Shown piece after piece: positions 27,639-37,155 of a stretch of 64,000 nucleotides of DNA (the stretch's first letter is position 1; each line of letters starts with the position of its first letter). The stretch covers positions 682,001 to 746,000 of the forward strand of contig CBDFNJ010000002.1 in NCBI GenBank assembly GCA_965250115.1. Reading direction: 5' to 3'. Under the pieces are notes generated by a model, which saw nothing but the letters and a program-made list of their open reading frames with translations, searched no databases and was not told the origin of the DNA. The DNA is from CBDFHB01 sp965250115. GTDB lineage: Bacteria > Acidobacteriota > Vicinamibacteria > Marinacidobacterales > SMYC01. Made by a program: the position numbers and the translations under genes.

Positions 27639-28751
27639 GGCGTTGGTGCACGAATCGCTCTTGACTCCGGCAACCGCTTCGACTCAGCTTCTCGATACAT
27701 CCAAGATCGAGGAGATGAGCCCATGGCCGCGCGCAAGTCCAGCAGAGTGAACCGCAAATACAAGACGAAGTATCGGGTGACCAATTGGCCGGAATACGAG
27801 CGTGGCCTCAAAAGCCGTGGCGACATCACCGTCTGGTTTTCCGAGGAGGCGCGCGACGCTTGGACGCCACCGAACAACGGCCACCGCGGTGGGCAGGCGC
27901 GCTACTCGAATCTCGCAATTCTGACGGCGTTAACCTTGCGCATGGTCTTCCGCCTGCCCCTGCGACAGACCGAGGGATTCCTGGACTCGTTGTTGCGGCT
28001 GATGGAGCTCGACTTGAAAGCACCGGACCATACGACGCTGTCGCGGCCGAACAAGGACGTCGATGTGCCCGCGCCGACGAGGGTGCACGATGGCCCGATT
28101 CATCTGATCGTCGATTCCACGGGATTGAAGCTGTCGGGTGCCGGTGAGTGGCACGCCCACATGTACAAGAGCTCGAAGGCATGTCGGGTGTGGCGGAAGC
28201 TGCATGTCGGCGTAGATGACGACGGCTTCATCGTAACGGCGAAGCTCACGAAGAGCAGCGAGGACGATCCGTCCGCTGTCCCGTGTCTGCTCGAACAGGT
28301 CGACTCTTCGATCCGACGTTTCACAGCCGATGGGGCCTACGATACTCGGTCGGTGTACGAGCTGCTCGGTGAGGTCGGCACCGCGGACATCAAGATGGTG
28401 ATCCCACCCCGACGAGGGGCGGTGCCTTCGGAGGGCGCCGAGGGCACATGGGCGCAGCGGAACGCGACCCTCGAGACGATTCAGAAAGTCGGGCGCCAAG
28501 GATGGCAGCGGGAGTCACGGTATCGACGACAGGGCGCCGTCGAGAATCTGTTCTTCAGGTACAAGCGGACGCTCGGAGACAGCCTTCGCGCGTGCGACTA
28601 CGAATCGCAGAAGCGGGAGGCGATGATCGGGTGCAACGTATTGAACCGGAGGGCTGAGCTTGGCAAGCCTGAGTCCCAAGCGATCGTCGAGGAGTAAATT
28701 GAACCGCCGAAAGTGCAGATCTGCGCCCGCACCGATTCATGCAACAACGCC
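27639..28751 (+). mobile_element. IS5-family (IS903-group) element, 1113 bp
   Basis: The terminal inverted repeats are GGCGTTGGTGCACGAATCG (left) and GGCGTTGTTGCATGAATCG (right, read inward), very close to the IS903 type GGCTTTGTTGnATAAATC. No 9-bp duplication is seen (GTTGCCACCG left, AGATGTCAA right). The flanks were therefore not originally contiguous, which points to recombination between copies. Confidence 0.85.
27723..28697 (+). CDS. IS5-family transposase
   Basis: A protein of about 324 residues. The start ATG at 27723 has GAGGAG about 7 nt upstream. DDE landmarks are HLIVDSTGLKLSG (Asp), FTADGAYDTR (Asp) and the Y-R-E type ESRYRRQGAVENLFFRYK (Glu), followed by CNVLNRRAELG as in IS903 relatives. 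The frame is intact. Confidence 0.93.
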   Translation: MAARKSSRVNRKYKTKYRVTNWPEYERGLKSRGDITVWFSEEARDAWTPPNNGHRGGQARYSNLAILTALTLRMVFRLPLRQTEGFLDSLLRLMELDLKAPDHTTLSRPNKDVDVPAPTRVHDGPIHLIVDSTGLKLSGAGEWHAHMYKSSKACRVWRKLHVGVDDDGFIVTAKLTKSSEDDPSAVPCLLEQVDSSIRRFTADGAYDTRSVYELLGEVGTADIKMVIPPRRGAVPSEGAEGTWAQRNATLETIQKVGRQGWQRESRYRRQGAVENLFFRYKRTLGDSLRACDYESQKREAMIGCNVLNRRAELGKPESQAIVEE

Positions 28752-29049
28752 AGATGTCAAAGCAATTGAGGCGTTTCTTCGAGTCATCAATGCCCTGGAA
28801 AACATACGAGAAGCCATGGCACTTCAACTGAAATTCAAGCAGGCCCAAAATGTGACAGAAGCCCAGGCGCTTCTGTCAGCGGCTTCGGCTGAACTGAGTG
28901 ATGCCATCCAAGTTCTTGAGGAAGATCACTTGCATCCAAATCGAAGGGGCTTCGATTCTCGACGAGATGGCGGTCATCGACGCTCCTCGGCGCGTCCTCG
29001 GTGGCGTCAGCGTTCGATTCTAACCTCCCTGTTCCTCAAACCCTTCTGA
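28752..29049 (+). pseudogene. C-terminal fragment of an unidentified helical protein
   Basis: Directly outside the IS5 right end the frame reads DVKAIEAFLRVINALENIRE and continues with amphipathic helices to EEDHLHP, then a less convincing Arg/Ser-rich tail. Base composition is more AT-rich than the neighbouring genes. It lacks a start of its own, so I read it as a gene tail cut by the IS. I do not recognise the family. Confidence 0.4.
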
Positions 29050-29480
29050 CGCAAGTCGAGCGCCGAGGTCGTGCTAAGGTAGAGCGGATCCGAAAATCCG
29101 GATCGAAGATCCAGTGTCTCGGATTTGCGGTTCGTGCCGCGGCAGAGCGTTGGCTGTAACTGGCTGTCGTTCAGTGGTTTCTGTCATTTGCTGCTGGCTC
29201 CGTCACGGTATAGAAATTGCTTTAGCTATTCTGGAGAAAATTGAAAAGGGCTCTGGAACACACAGAAAAGGCGTCACATATCAGACCTGATAAAGCCAAA
29301 AATACGCATCTAAACAGAGCTCTTAAAGCAGAAAAGAAAGCAAGTTCCGATATGGTTAAATCATAAGGCACCAGAATTATGGCAATCTGGCTTAGTCTGG
29401 GTGGCTCTTCAGGGTTTAGCGTGGGTAAATCTATCTGCCAATGGTTGAGGCTATGTCCCTAGAGAGGAAGTAGAAGTAAA
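29050..29480. other. 431-bp AT-rich intergenic stretch
   Basis: Noticeably AT-richer than the surroundings, especially 29200-29420. I see no convincing gene or RNA in it. The last 20 bp contain GAGAGGAAG, the ribosome site for the gene at 29481. Confidence 0.5.
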
Positions 29481-31421
29481 ATGTGTAACCCGATCCGTCG
29501 TTCTGTTCGTAGTGCTTCTGTTCTCTTCTCCTTCGGCCTGATGGCCGCTCTCGGTGTGTCCACCGAGGCAGCAGCGCAGATTGCTTTCTCCGAAGTGAGC
29601 GCCGCCAAGGGGATCAAAGGAGATACCTACCGCGCCGGCTCGGACCACGGGCTCGGCCCGAGCTGGATCGACTACAACGATGACGGCCTCCCCGACCTGT
29701 TCCTGACGAACGGCATCGGCCTCACCGCGCACCTGTTCCGCAACGACGGCGGCGGGAACTTCACGCGCGTCGACGACCTGCTTCCGGCCCTCCCGAACGT
29801 CGACCTGATGGAGGCCACGTTCGGCGACTACGACGACGACGGTGACCCCGACATCTACATCTCCACCGACAACGGCATTACCGGAGTCGGGAACACCGGC
29901 CCTCCGAACATCCTGCTGCGGAACCTGTGGGTGGAGAATGGGGGCGCCGAGAGCACGCCGCTCTTCGAGGACGTGGCGGCCGCAGCCGGCGTGGACGACC
30001 TCTCTAGCCCGCTGGCCAGCCCCCCGGCCTACCGATCGACCGGCGCCTCCTTCCTCGACTACGACCGCGACGGGTTCCTCGACCTCTACGTCTGCCACTG
30101 GCCGCGAGGCGGGGGCGGAGACCCGGCCATCCGCGACCGCCTCTACCACAACAATGGCGATGGCACCTTCGAAGACGTGACCGCGTCCGGTGGTGTGGAC
30201 AGCGGCACCGACCGCGACGCCTTCCGTCCCTGCCTCGCGACCGTCGCTGCGCACCTCGACCAGGACCTCTGGCCGGACCTGTGGGTCGGCAACACCACTG
30301 ATCTCGAGTACAACGAAGACAAGATCTTCCAGAACCGGGGCGACGGCACCTTCGTCGATCGCACGGCGGACTCGGTGGGCGTCGGGGACGACTCGGGCGG
30401 CGCGATGGGCATCGCCGTGGCCGACATCGAGTTGGACGGCGACTGGGACGTCTACATCACGGACATCGGGGGCCAGGCACACGACACGGGAGCCACCCGC
30501 GTCGGCAATCCGCTCCACCTCGGCACCGGCAATGGCATCGTCTTCCAGGACGACACCGCCCAGCCGGCGGGCATCGTGGCCGATAGCTCCTGGGGTGTGA
30601 ACTTCCTCGACGTCGACAACGACGGCTACGAGGATCTCTATGTCGGCATGATGGCTGCACCGGACCTCTTTTTCCGCAACGACAAGGACGGAACCTTCAC
30701 GGACATCTCCGTCGCCGCCGGGTTCACGCTGAACGAGATCGCCCGCGGCAGCGCGCTCGCGGACTTCGACATGGACGGCGACCTCGACATTGCGATGGTC
30801 CCGCAAGACGGAGAGCTCGTCCTCTACGAGAACCAGACCACCGGCGCGGGCAACTGGCTGCAGCTGAAGCTGCGGGGCGCCGGTCCGACCGCGAACGGCA
30901 GCAACCGGGATGCGATCGGCGCCCTCGTGGTCGTGGAGGCGCGCGGTCTCACGATGATGCGCCAGGTGACCAGCGGCACCGGCCACGGCCAGGACTCCGG
31001 CGTGTTGCACTTCGGCCTCGACGCGGCGGCGACCGCGGACGTGGTCACCGTCTATTGGCCCAGCGGCCGCATCGACGAGTGGACCGGCCAGGCCGCGAAC
31101 GTGCGGCTGACGATCAACGAGGATACCTCTGGACCGCGGATCACCGGCCCCTCGCCGGGCGGGCTGCTGGCGGGAGCGAGCACCACCTTCGACTGGGTCG
31201 ACGGCGGAAGCGGAGCGACGGACTATAGCCTCGAGCTCGGAACGTCCATCGGCGCCTCGGACCTCTTCGACAGCGGAGCCCTCGGCACCGACACGGCCGT
31301 GAACGCGACGGGCTTTCCCGCCGACGGCACTACGGTCTACGCGACCTTGAACTTCGACATCAGCGGTACACCGGGCTCGGTGAGCTACGAGTTCACGGCG
31401 GCGCTGACGGATAGGAAGTAG
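29481..31421 (+). CDS. Exported FG-GAP/VCBS-repeat protein with ASPIC/UnbV domain (CRTAC1-like)
   Basis: A 646-residue protein with a signal peptide ending TEAAAQ. Repeated calcium-binding loops of the DxDxDGxxD type (DYNDDGLPDLF, DYDDDGDPDIY, DYDRDGFLDLY, DNDGYEDLY, DFDMDGDLDIA) mark a seven-bladed integrin-like propeller. It is followed by the ASPIC/UnbV segment (NWLQLKLRGAGPTANGSNRDAIGALV...GQDSGVLHFGLD) and a short C-terminal beta domain. This is the CRTAC1-like architecture: extracellular, Ca2+-dependent and of unclear function. A fragment of a relative lies at 49791-50516. Confidence 0.9.
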   Translation: MCNPIRRSVRSASVLFSFGLMAALGVSTEAAAQIAFSEVSAAKGIKGDTYRAGSDHGLGPSWIDYNDDGLPDLFLTNGIGLTAHLFRNDGGGNFTRVDDLLPALPNVDLMEATFGDYDDDGDPDIYISTDNGITGVGNTGPPNILLRNLWVENGGAESTPLFEDVAAAAGVDDLSSPLASPPAYRSTGASFLDYDRDGFLDLYVCHWPRGGGGDPAIRDRLYHNNGDGTFEDVTASGGVDSGTDRDAFRPCLATVAAHLDQDLWPDLWVGNTTDLEYNEDKIFQNRGDGTFVDRTADSVGVGDDSGGAMGIAVADIELDGDWDVYITDIGGQAHDTGATRVGNPLHLGTGNGIVFQDDTAQPAGIVADSSWGVNFLDVDNDGYEDLYVGMMAAPDLFFRNDKDGTFTDISVAAGFTLNEIARGSALADFDMDGDLDIAMVPQDGELVLYENQTTGAGNWLQLKLRGAGPTANGSNRDAIGALVVVEARGLTMMRQVTSGTGHGQDSGVLHFGLDAAATADVVTVYWPSGRIDEWTGQAANVRLTINEDTSGPRITGPSPGGLLAGASTTFDWVDGGSGATDYSLELGTSIGASDLFDSGALGTDTAVNATGFPADGTTVYATLNFDISGTPGSVSYEFTAALTDRK

Positions 31422-31599
31422 TATCCCGCCAACGTGTGTCACACCAGGGAAGAATTCTACGCTTTGAGCCGTGGGTGAGGGAATTAGGGCGCCCGACGAG
31501 CGGTGCGAGTTTCGGATACGGGTGTAGCTCAGTCGTGTTCGACCTTGATGGTTGGATTCGGGACAGACGGGTGGTGTTCGGGGACGGTCGAGATTCGAA

Positions 31600-31755
31600 T
31601 CACACCGAGATTTCGGTAGGTGGAGCTCTGGGTGCGGCGGTGTTGTGGTTCCGGTGGTGGAGGATCTTTCGGATCGCGGCGGGCTCAGTGATGAAAGCGA
31701 GGATCTTCATTTCGCCACCGCATCGAGTACAAGTCAGGGGGTGTGGCATTGTGCC
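31600..31755 (-). pseudogene. IS91-type transposase C-terminal remnant
   Basis: On the minus strand the frame PLTCTRCGGEMKILAFITEP and then AAIRKILHHRN matches the end of the IS91 transposase at 37914-39216 (PLTCRQCGAQMRIVAFINEP). Only this piece is left, sitting in the 440 bp between the UnbV protein and the cytochrome operon. The rest of that gap shows nothing I recognise. Confidence 0.7.
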
Positions 31756-31863
31756 GTTAGGCCTGGCTGGAATCCAGACAATCGGACCCGGGATAATCCC
31801 CGAATACGAGCGCTGTAACTCCTTGCCCAAGCGCCACGACCCTCCACAACGGAGTCTCCCACA

Positions 31864-33669
31864 ATGACCACGGCCAAGCTGTCCGCTTTCGCACTGCTCG
31901 TGGTGACCTGCACGGCAGTAGGCGCCGGTGGCGAAACGGTGCAGGCTCCGGCCACCGCGACCGCTTCGACCGACGACGTGATAACGGTCGCCGCCGATCA
32001 GGCCCACCGCGACCTGTTCATCGAAGACCGCTACCCGTCGGCCCAGAAATGCCGCACCTGCCACACCGAGCACTACCAGGAGTGGTCGATCTCGCAGCAT
32101 GCCTACGCCCAGTTGAGCCCGGTGTTCAACGCCATGCAGGCCAAGATCTTTCAACTCACCAACGGCACCAACGGTGACTTCTGCATCCGCTGCCATACGC
32201 CAGTCGGAATGAACATCGGCGAGCCGGTGTTCATGAGCAACCTGGATCGAAACCCGGTCTCGCGCGAGGGGGTTACTTGCGTCGTTTGCCATCGGATGAA
32301 TCGAGCCTACGGTAAAGTCAGCGGACGGCTGGCTCTGATCGAAGGCGATATCCATACGCCGGTGCGCGGCCCGACCGGCAACGAAGAGCTCAAGCGGGTG
32401 CTCGAAAACCCCGATCTCTACAAAGTCGTGACGCGTCGCGAGGAGCAGGGCCGGCGGATTCATGCCGACGTCGTCCCATTCTTCGAGCTGACCAGTCCCG
32501 GCTTCTGCGGCGGCTGCCATGACGTCAACCTGGTCAACGGCTTTCGCCTCGAGGAAGCGTTCAGTGAATACAAAATCTCCCCGGCGGCGAAACGCGGCGA
32601 CACTTGCCAAGACTGCCACATGGGCAAAGCGCCGGGCTTGCCGTCGGGCTACCGGCAAGCGCCGGCGGCGGTCATCGGTGGTGTCCCCACCCGAGTGCGC
32701 AAACGCACCAACCACTCCTGGGTCGGCCCGGACCACTCGGTGATCCACCCGGCGCTTTTCCCGCACAACCCCGGGACGCAGAAGTTGGCCACCCTAAGAG
32801 AGTGGCTCCTGTTCGACGACGACGCCGGCTGGGGAACAGACGCGCTCGAAGACAACGTCGCTAGTGGTCAGACGTTTCCCGAGCGCTGGTCCGATGCCGA
32901 AGACCGCTACGAAGCCCGCGAATTGCTCGACCAACAACATCGACGGTTGGCCGAGATCGGCCTTGAGCGAGCTAAGCTTTTGCGCGTCGGCTATCTCCTC
33001 GGCAAAGTCGTCGTCGAGCCGGTCGACAACAAGAGCCTGCGCTTTCGGGTCCAGGTCAAGAACGGCACCGACGGCCATAACGTCCCGACCGGCTTCAGCG
33101 CCGAGCGACTTGTCTTTCTCCAGGTGCGCGTTACCGATGCCGCAGGCGAAGTCGTTTTCCAGTCGGGCGATCTCGATCCCAATGGTGACGTCCGTGACTC
33201 GCACTCGACCTACGTCCATAAGGGCCGGCTGCCGTTGGACAAGCAGCTGTTCAGCCTGCAGTCGCGCTTCTTGACCCGCAACATACGCGGCGGCGAGCGC
33301 GAGCAGGTCCTGCCTATCAACCAATCGCTCGATCCGCTCCCCTTCATTCGACCCGAGGTGCGCTCGACCATTCTTCTCGGCCGCCCGCTCGAAGCCCGTA
33401 TCCATAAGAAGGGGATCGAGCCCTTGGGCGATCGCTGGGCCCAATACGAGGTCAAGCACAAAGCGCTTACTGGCGACGGACCGTATCAGATCAACGTCAA
33501 GCTCATCGCCGGCATGGTACCGATCAACCTCATTCATGAGATTCAAGACGTCGGCTTCGATTACGGCCTAAGCGCCAAGACCATCGCCGACCGGATTCTC
33601 AAAGGGCACATCGTTCTCTGGGAGCGCGACCTGACCACCGACTCCGGGGCACGTGGTGAGGAAGGGTAG
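31864..33669 (+). CDS. Five-heme exported cytochrome c (c554-like)
   Basis: A 601-residue protein with a Sec signal (SAFALLVVTCTAVGAGG). Five CXXCH motifs are present: CRTCH, CIRCH, CVVCH, CGGCH and CQDCH, all within about residues 60-260. The context HTEHYQEWSISQH after the first heme is like cytochrome c554-type proteins. The C-terminal half has a beta-rich domain (VQVKNGTDGHNVPTGF). It should carry electrons in the periplasm or at the cell surface. The ATG has GGAG 10 nt upstream. An outer-membrane barrel gene follows 4 bp after its stop, then a four-heme cytochrome: together, a candidate porin-cytochrome conduit. Confidence 0.88.
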   Translation: MTTAKLSAFALLVVTCTAVGAGGETVQAPATATASTDDVITVAADQAHRDLFIEDRYPSAQKCRTCHTEHYQEWSISQHAYAQLSPVFNAMQAKIFQLTNGTNGDFCIRCHTPVGMNIGEPVFMSNLDRNPVSREGVTCVVCHRMNRAYGKVSGRLALIEGDIHTPVRGPTGNEELKRVLENPDLYKVVTRREEQGRRIHADVVPFFELTSPGFCGGCHDVNLVNGFRLEEAFSEYKISPAAKRGDTCQDCHMGKAPGLPSGYRQAPAAVIGGVPTRVRKRTNHSWVGPDHSVIHPALFPHNPGTQKLATLREWLLFDDDAGWGTDALEDNVASGQTFPERWSDAEDRYEARELLDQQHRRLAEIGLERAKLLRVGYLLGKVVVEPVDNKSLRFRVQVKNGTDGHNVPTGFSAERLVFLQVRVTDAAGEVVFQSGDLDPNGDVRDSHSTYVHKGRLPLDKQLFSLQSRFLTRNIRGGEREQVLPINQSLDPLPFIRPEVRSTILLGRPLEARIHKKGIEPLGDRWAQYEVKHKALTGDGPYQINVKLIAGMVPINLIHEIQDVGFDYGLSAKTIADRILKGHIVLWERDLTTDSGARGEEG

Positions 33670-33673
33670 AGAA

Positions 33674-35131
33674 GTGCGCGCCCTCCTAGCCACCGTCGTC
33701 ACCGCCGGCCTTTCTCTTTCCTCTGCCTTCGCCGGCGAGACGGCCGATGTCTCGTCACAGCCGATTCCACTTCAGACCGAACAAAGCCCGAACCGGCCGA
33801 AGCCGATTGTGGAGCTCGGCAATCCGTTTCTCGCGCAAGGCCTCATCGGGCCGGGCTTCACGCTCCCGACCGGCGCCACCTGGCAACCGGCGCTCCTCGT
33901 CTTCGGCTCCTATCGCTCGGCGATGCAAACGTTCGACACCGAGGGCGGTAACGTCTCCGAGTGGTCGAATCGCCTCGATCTGTTCGCCAATCTCACCCTC
34001 ACTGGAACCGAGCGGGTGCTCCTCGGACTTCGGCCGCTGGATCGAACCTCTCTTGAAGAAGCACTCATCGACGGCGAAGACGGCCTTTCCACCGGCTATC
34101 AGTTCGGTGAATCCGAAGCCGATGGCTGGCGCGAGAACTGGAACCTGCGAGTACAAACCCTGTTCTTCGAAGGCGACTTCGGCGAGATCTTCCCGGGCCT
34201 CGATCGCGCCGACAACCGCCCGCTCGACATTGGCTTCTCGGTCGGACGCCAGCCCTTGTTCTTTCAAGAGGGCCTTTTAATCGACGATTCGGTCGACGCG
34301 TTTGGCATCACCCGCAACACCCTGCGCCCGTCGGGCACCTCCAACGTTCGCCTGACCGGCCTGTTCGGCTGGGGCAACCTTCACCGGGACAACGGCCTAG
34401 AGGATCGGAAAGCGTCGCTCTACGGTGTATTCACTGAAGTCGACATGCCGACGAGCACCCTCAACTTCGACCTGGCCTACGTTCATGGCCGCGACTCGAG
34501 CCTCCACGGCGGCTTCAGCGCGGTGCAACGCATCGCTCAGATCAATACGGCCCTGCGCGCCCTTTTCTCGTTCCCGTTCGATAAGGAGGTAGCGCGTTCC
34601 TTCCTCGACGACCCGGGGGTAACCGTCGGTCGCGGCACGCTCCTGTTTGCCGAACTTTCCTGGACGCCGACTGCGACGCATGATCTTCTCTACCTGAACG
34701 GCTTCGGAGCCTTTGGCAACTACTCAGCCATCGCCCGCGACCCGCTGAATGGGGGTGGTCTCGCCCGGACCGGGATTCTCTTCGCCTCCGCCGGCGTTGG
34801 TGACATTGGTGCCGCCCTCGACGCCCGGCCGCATGCTAGCTTCGGCGGCGCCATCGGCTACCAGAAGCTGTTTCATGGCGGCCGCCGGCAACTGGTGGGA
34901 GAGCTCGGCCTGCGCTCCGAAACGTCCGATAACCGGGATAGACGCGATCGCGGGACGACGGCCGCTGCTTTAGGGGCTCGCTATCAACAGGCCCTCGGCC
35001 GCCGGTTCATCGTCCGCGTGGACGGTTTCACCACTCGGGAGGAGCGCTTCGGCGGATATACGCTGAGTGAGGGATTCACGATCCGCAAGTTCCACTTCGG
35101 CGGCCGCCTGGAGCTCCTGGTCAAGTTTTAA
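33674..35131 (+). CDS. Outer-membrane beta-barrel protein of the cytochrome cluster
   Basis: About 485 residues. I prefer the GTG at 33674, with GAGGAAGGG upstream, which starts directly with a signal peptide (RALLATVVTAGLSLSSAFAG). A GTG at 33653 in the same frame would overlap the previous gene. The body is a series of beta strands with aromatic/Gly turns (FGSYRSAMQTF, GFSVGRQPLFFQEG, LNFDLAYVHG) and ends FGGRLELLVKF with a terminal Phe, as expected of an outer-membrane barrel. I do not recognise a named family. Its place between two multiheme cytochrome genes suggests it could house or dock them, like MtrB; that is inference. Confidence 0.7.
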   Translation: MRALLATVVTAGLSLSSAFAGETADVSSQPIPLQTEQSPNRPKPIVELGNPFLAQGLIGPGFTLPTGATWQPALLVFGSYRSAMQTFDTEGGNVSEWSNRLDLFANLTLTGTERVLLGLRPLDRTSLEEALIDGEDGLSTGYQFGESEADGWRENWNLRVQTLFFEGDFGEIFPGLDRADNRPLDIGFSVGRQPLFFQEGLLIDDSVDAFGITRNTLRPSGTSNVRLTGLFGWGNLHRDNGLEDRKASLYGVFTEVDMPTSTLNFDLAYVHGRDSSLHGGFSAVQRIAQINTALRALFSFPFDKEVARSFLDDPGVTVGRGTLLFAELSWTPTATHDLLYLNGFGAFGNYSAIARDPLNGGGLARTGILFASAGVGDIGAALDARPHASFGGAIGYQKLFHGGRRQLVGELGLRSETSDNRDRRDRGTTAAALGARYQQALGRRFIVRVDGFTTREERFGGYTLSEGFTIRKFHFGGRLELLVKF

Positions 35132-35144
35132 ATGCGCTTCGTGT

Positions 35145-36173
35145 ATGATTCTCGATTCCGTGCCCCACCAAGACCGCGGCCCGCGCCGCAGGCGGATTCC
35201 AAACGTGGCTAGGCTTGTCGCCGCTCCCCTCATCCTCGTCATGATGGGTACATCCTTCGCCGCCAACGATCCGAAGAAGGTCGTTGGCCCGGAGCAGTGT
35301 GTCGAGTGCCACACGATGGAGCTCCCGGTGCTCGAGCGGAGCCATCACTACCGTGGCTTCTTCACCATGCACCGCCAGCTCGAAGCCAAGGAGATCGGCA
35401 AGCGCCTCGGCATCCGCCGGGTCAAGCGTGACCCGCTCTGTCAGAGCTGTCACTACACCGCGAAAGAGGTCGACGGCAAGGTCAAACCGATCTCGGGCGT
35501 GAGTTGTGAGTCCTGTCACGGCGCGGCTCGCGACTGGCTCGAAGTCCACAGCGACTTCGGCGAGGCCGAGACCGAGTCGGAAGCACATCAGCGCCGCGAC
35601 AACAGCGCCGAGGCAGGGATGACCGCGCCGTTTCGCGTCTACGGCCAGGTCAGCAAGTGCTACGGCTGCCACACCGTCGCCGACGAGCGGCTGGTGAACA
35701 TCGGTGGACACCCGTCTGGAAGCGCCTTCGAGTTGGTGGCTTGGACCCAAGGCGAGATCCGTCACAACTACTTCTACTCGAAAGACAAGAAGAATCGCGA
35801 AGCGTCAGCGGAGCGCAAGCGGGTGCTCTACATGCTCGGTCGCGCGCTCGAGCTCGAGCACGCTTTGCGGGCATTGGCCAAGGCGTCGCACGACGGCGAA
35901 TACGGCCGGGCCATGCACGAGCGCGCCAAGAAAGCGATCGAAGCGCTGCGCTTGGTGCACAAGCGAGCCCCACTGAAAGAGCTCGAAAAGATGCTGCAAC
36001 TGGTCGACGGCCTGACCATCGAGCTCGGTCAGGGGGAGACTCTGGTTGCGGCGGCGGACAGGCTGCAGCCGCTTGCCCGCCACTTGGGCGAGCATACCGA
36101 CGGCGCCCTTCTCGCTCCGATCGACGACCTGCTCCCGAAGCGCTCCTCATACCGCGGCAAAGCCCTTCCGTAG
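35145..36173 (+). CDS. Four-heme exported cytochrome c
   Basis: About 342 residues from the ATG at 35145; a GTG at 35160 is an alternative. The leader is VARLVAAPLILVMMGTSFA. Four CXXCH motifs are visible: CVECH, CQSCH, CESCH and CYGCH, with SHHYRGFF after the first, as in c554 relatives. The last 140 residues are helical and charged. The gene lies 13 bp after the barrel protein and ends the cluster. A Ser/Thr kinase N-terminus follows 92 bp later. Likely an electron carrier on the periplasmic side of the outer membrane. Confidence 0.85.
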   Translation: MILDSVPHQDRGPRRRRIPNVARLVAAPLILVMMGTSFAANDPKKVVGPEQCVECHTMELPVLERSHHYRGFFTMHRQLEAKEIGKRLGIRRVKRDPLCQSCHYTAKEVDGKVKPISGVSCESCHGAARDWLEVHSDFGEAETESEAHQRRDNSAEAGMTAPFRVYGQVSKCYGCHTVADERLVNIGGHPSGSAFELVAWTQGEIRHNYFYSKDKKNREASAERKRVLYMLGRALELEHALRALAKASHDGEYGRAMHERAKKAIEALRLVHKRAPLKELEKMLQLVDGLTIELGQGETLVAAADRLQPLARHLGEHTDGALLAPIDDLLPKRSSYRGKALP

Positions 36174-36265
36174 CAGGCTGAAACGCGAACTGCCTGCGCT
36201 TTGCACACCTCATCAAGCGCCGACCCTTTCAAGCCGATACCTCTCAGTAAGAAAGGTCGATTCCT

Positions 36266-36447
36266 GTGTCCTCGCCTGAACAGTCGGCAAAGCCTGCCGG
36301 CGTTGAAAACCCGAGTGTCCCCGCCGTCGGTACGGTTCTAGAAAACCGCTATGAGCTGTTGCAGCTCGTCGGTCATGGCGGCATGGGCGCGGTCTACCGG
36401 GTGCAAGACCGGACGGAGGATCGTACGCTCGCGCTCAAGCTCGTGAG
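36266..36447 (+). pseudogene. Ser/Thr protein kinase N-lobe, truncated
   Basis: A GTG start with AGAAAGG upstream gives a Pknase N-terminus: LENRYELLQLVGHGGMGAVY (glycine loop) and LALKLV (ATP-binding Lys). Homology ends at KLVR (36447), where transposase debris on the opposite strand begins. The catalytic loop and the rest of the kinase are gone. The gene was probably of the bacterial PknB type. Confidence 0.8.
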
Positions 36448-36457
36448 GTCAAAATAC

Positions 36458-36625
36458 TCATGCGGATTTCCGGTGGTAGAAACGGAGCAACCCGCCAAGC
36501 CGTTCACGGGAGCACACCTTGCCCTCGGACTGATATAACTGCTCGCTGGCTGGGAACAGCAGCAGATTCTCTTTGCCTTGATGATTCCTCTCGTGGTGAT
36601 GGTGGACGACGTACTCCCTAAGCGC
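36458..36625 (-). pseudogene. Integrase-core (rve) transposase C-terminal remnant
   Basis: On the minus strand LREYVVHHHHERNHQGKENL and then VCSRERLGGLLRFYHRKSA match the well-known end of rve-type transposases (YHxERNHQG ... RERLGGLL). It directly abuts the kinase fragment on one side and an IS91 remnant on the other, which indicates nested insertions. Confidence 0.7.
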
Positions 36626-36880
36626 ATGAGGACACGTGCCAAAAACTCGAGGGGATCGGTCAAGGGGTCGGCGTCGAGCTCGTGTCCGGCTTTGGGCTCG
36701 TAGACGAGCAGTGCGGAGGCGCGGTCGAATCGCAATCGGGAGAGGTTGACGGGCGCGCGCATGAGATAGCACGCAAACTTGTGGAGTCCTTCGGTATCGG
36801 CGGGGTAGACGGTGGTGTGGTTGTGGACGGAGAAGCCGAAGTGATTCCAACAATGCACCCCGACCGCAAACGCAAGAAGT
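36626..36880 (-). pseudogene. IS91-type transposase internal remnant
   Basis: The frame GFSVHNHTTVYPADTEGLHK, then APVNLSRLRF and YEPKAGHELD, parallels the intact-length IS91 transposase at 37914-39216 (GFSVHNHTTVYPNDTEGLHR). It ends at PLEFLARVLM, where the rve remnant takes over in another frame. The next 270 bp towards 37155 hold no recognisable gene. Confidence 0.75.
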
Positions 36881-37155
36881 TAAGCTGACGCATCCGTGTC
36901 ATCCCCTGAGCGGCGCGCCACTTAAGTTCATCCGGGGGCCCAACTACGAGTCGGGACTGGGTCATGGTCGAGTTGGGTGGCGAAGAAAGAAGGCTGCCGC
37001 TCGATTGGACCTCTCTCGCGCCTGTCGATCCCTACCAGTTTCTGGCGAATCCGCCGCTTCTGAGGGTGGACTCGCTCGTAGAGCTCACGGAGTGGCTGTC
37101 GGCTCGTCGGGATGAAAGGCCGAAGCGACGCATCACGGGTAAGAGCAAAAGCAGC

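Noticed and set aside
29451..31442. 663-codon minus-strand frame opposite the FG-GAP protein
   Set aside because: A shadow of the GC-rich plus-strand gene; Val/Arg/Gly-rich with no domain.
31518..31560. TGTAGCTCAGT resembling a tRNA D-arm, with a GATTCGAATC further on
   Set aside because: No acceptor or anticodon stem pairs around it, and the spacing is wrong for a tRNA.
31600..32766. Long minus-strand open frame opposite the five-heme cytochrome
   Set aside because: Only its last 50 codons look like protein (IS91 tail); the rest mirrors the codon bias of the cytochrome gene.
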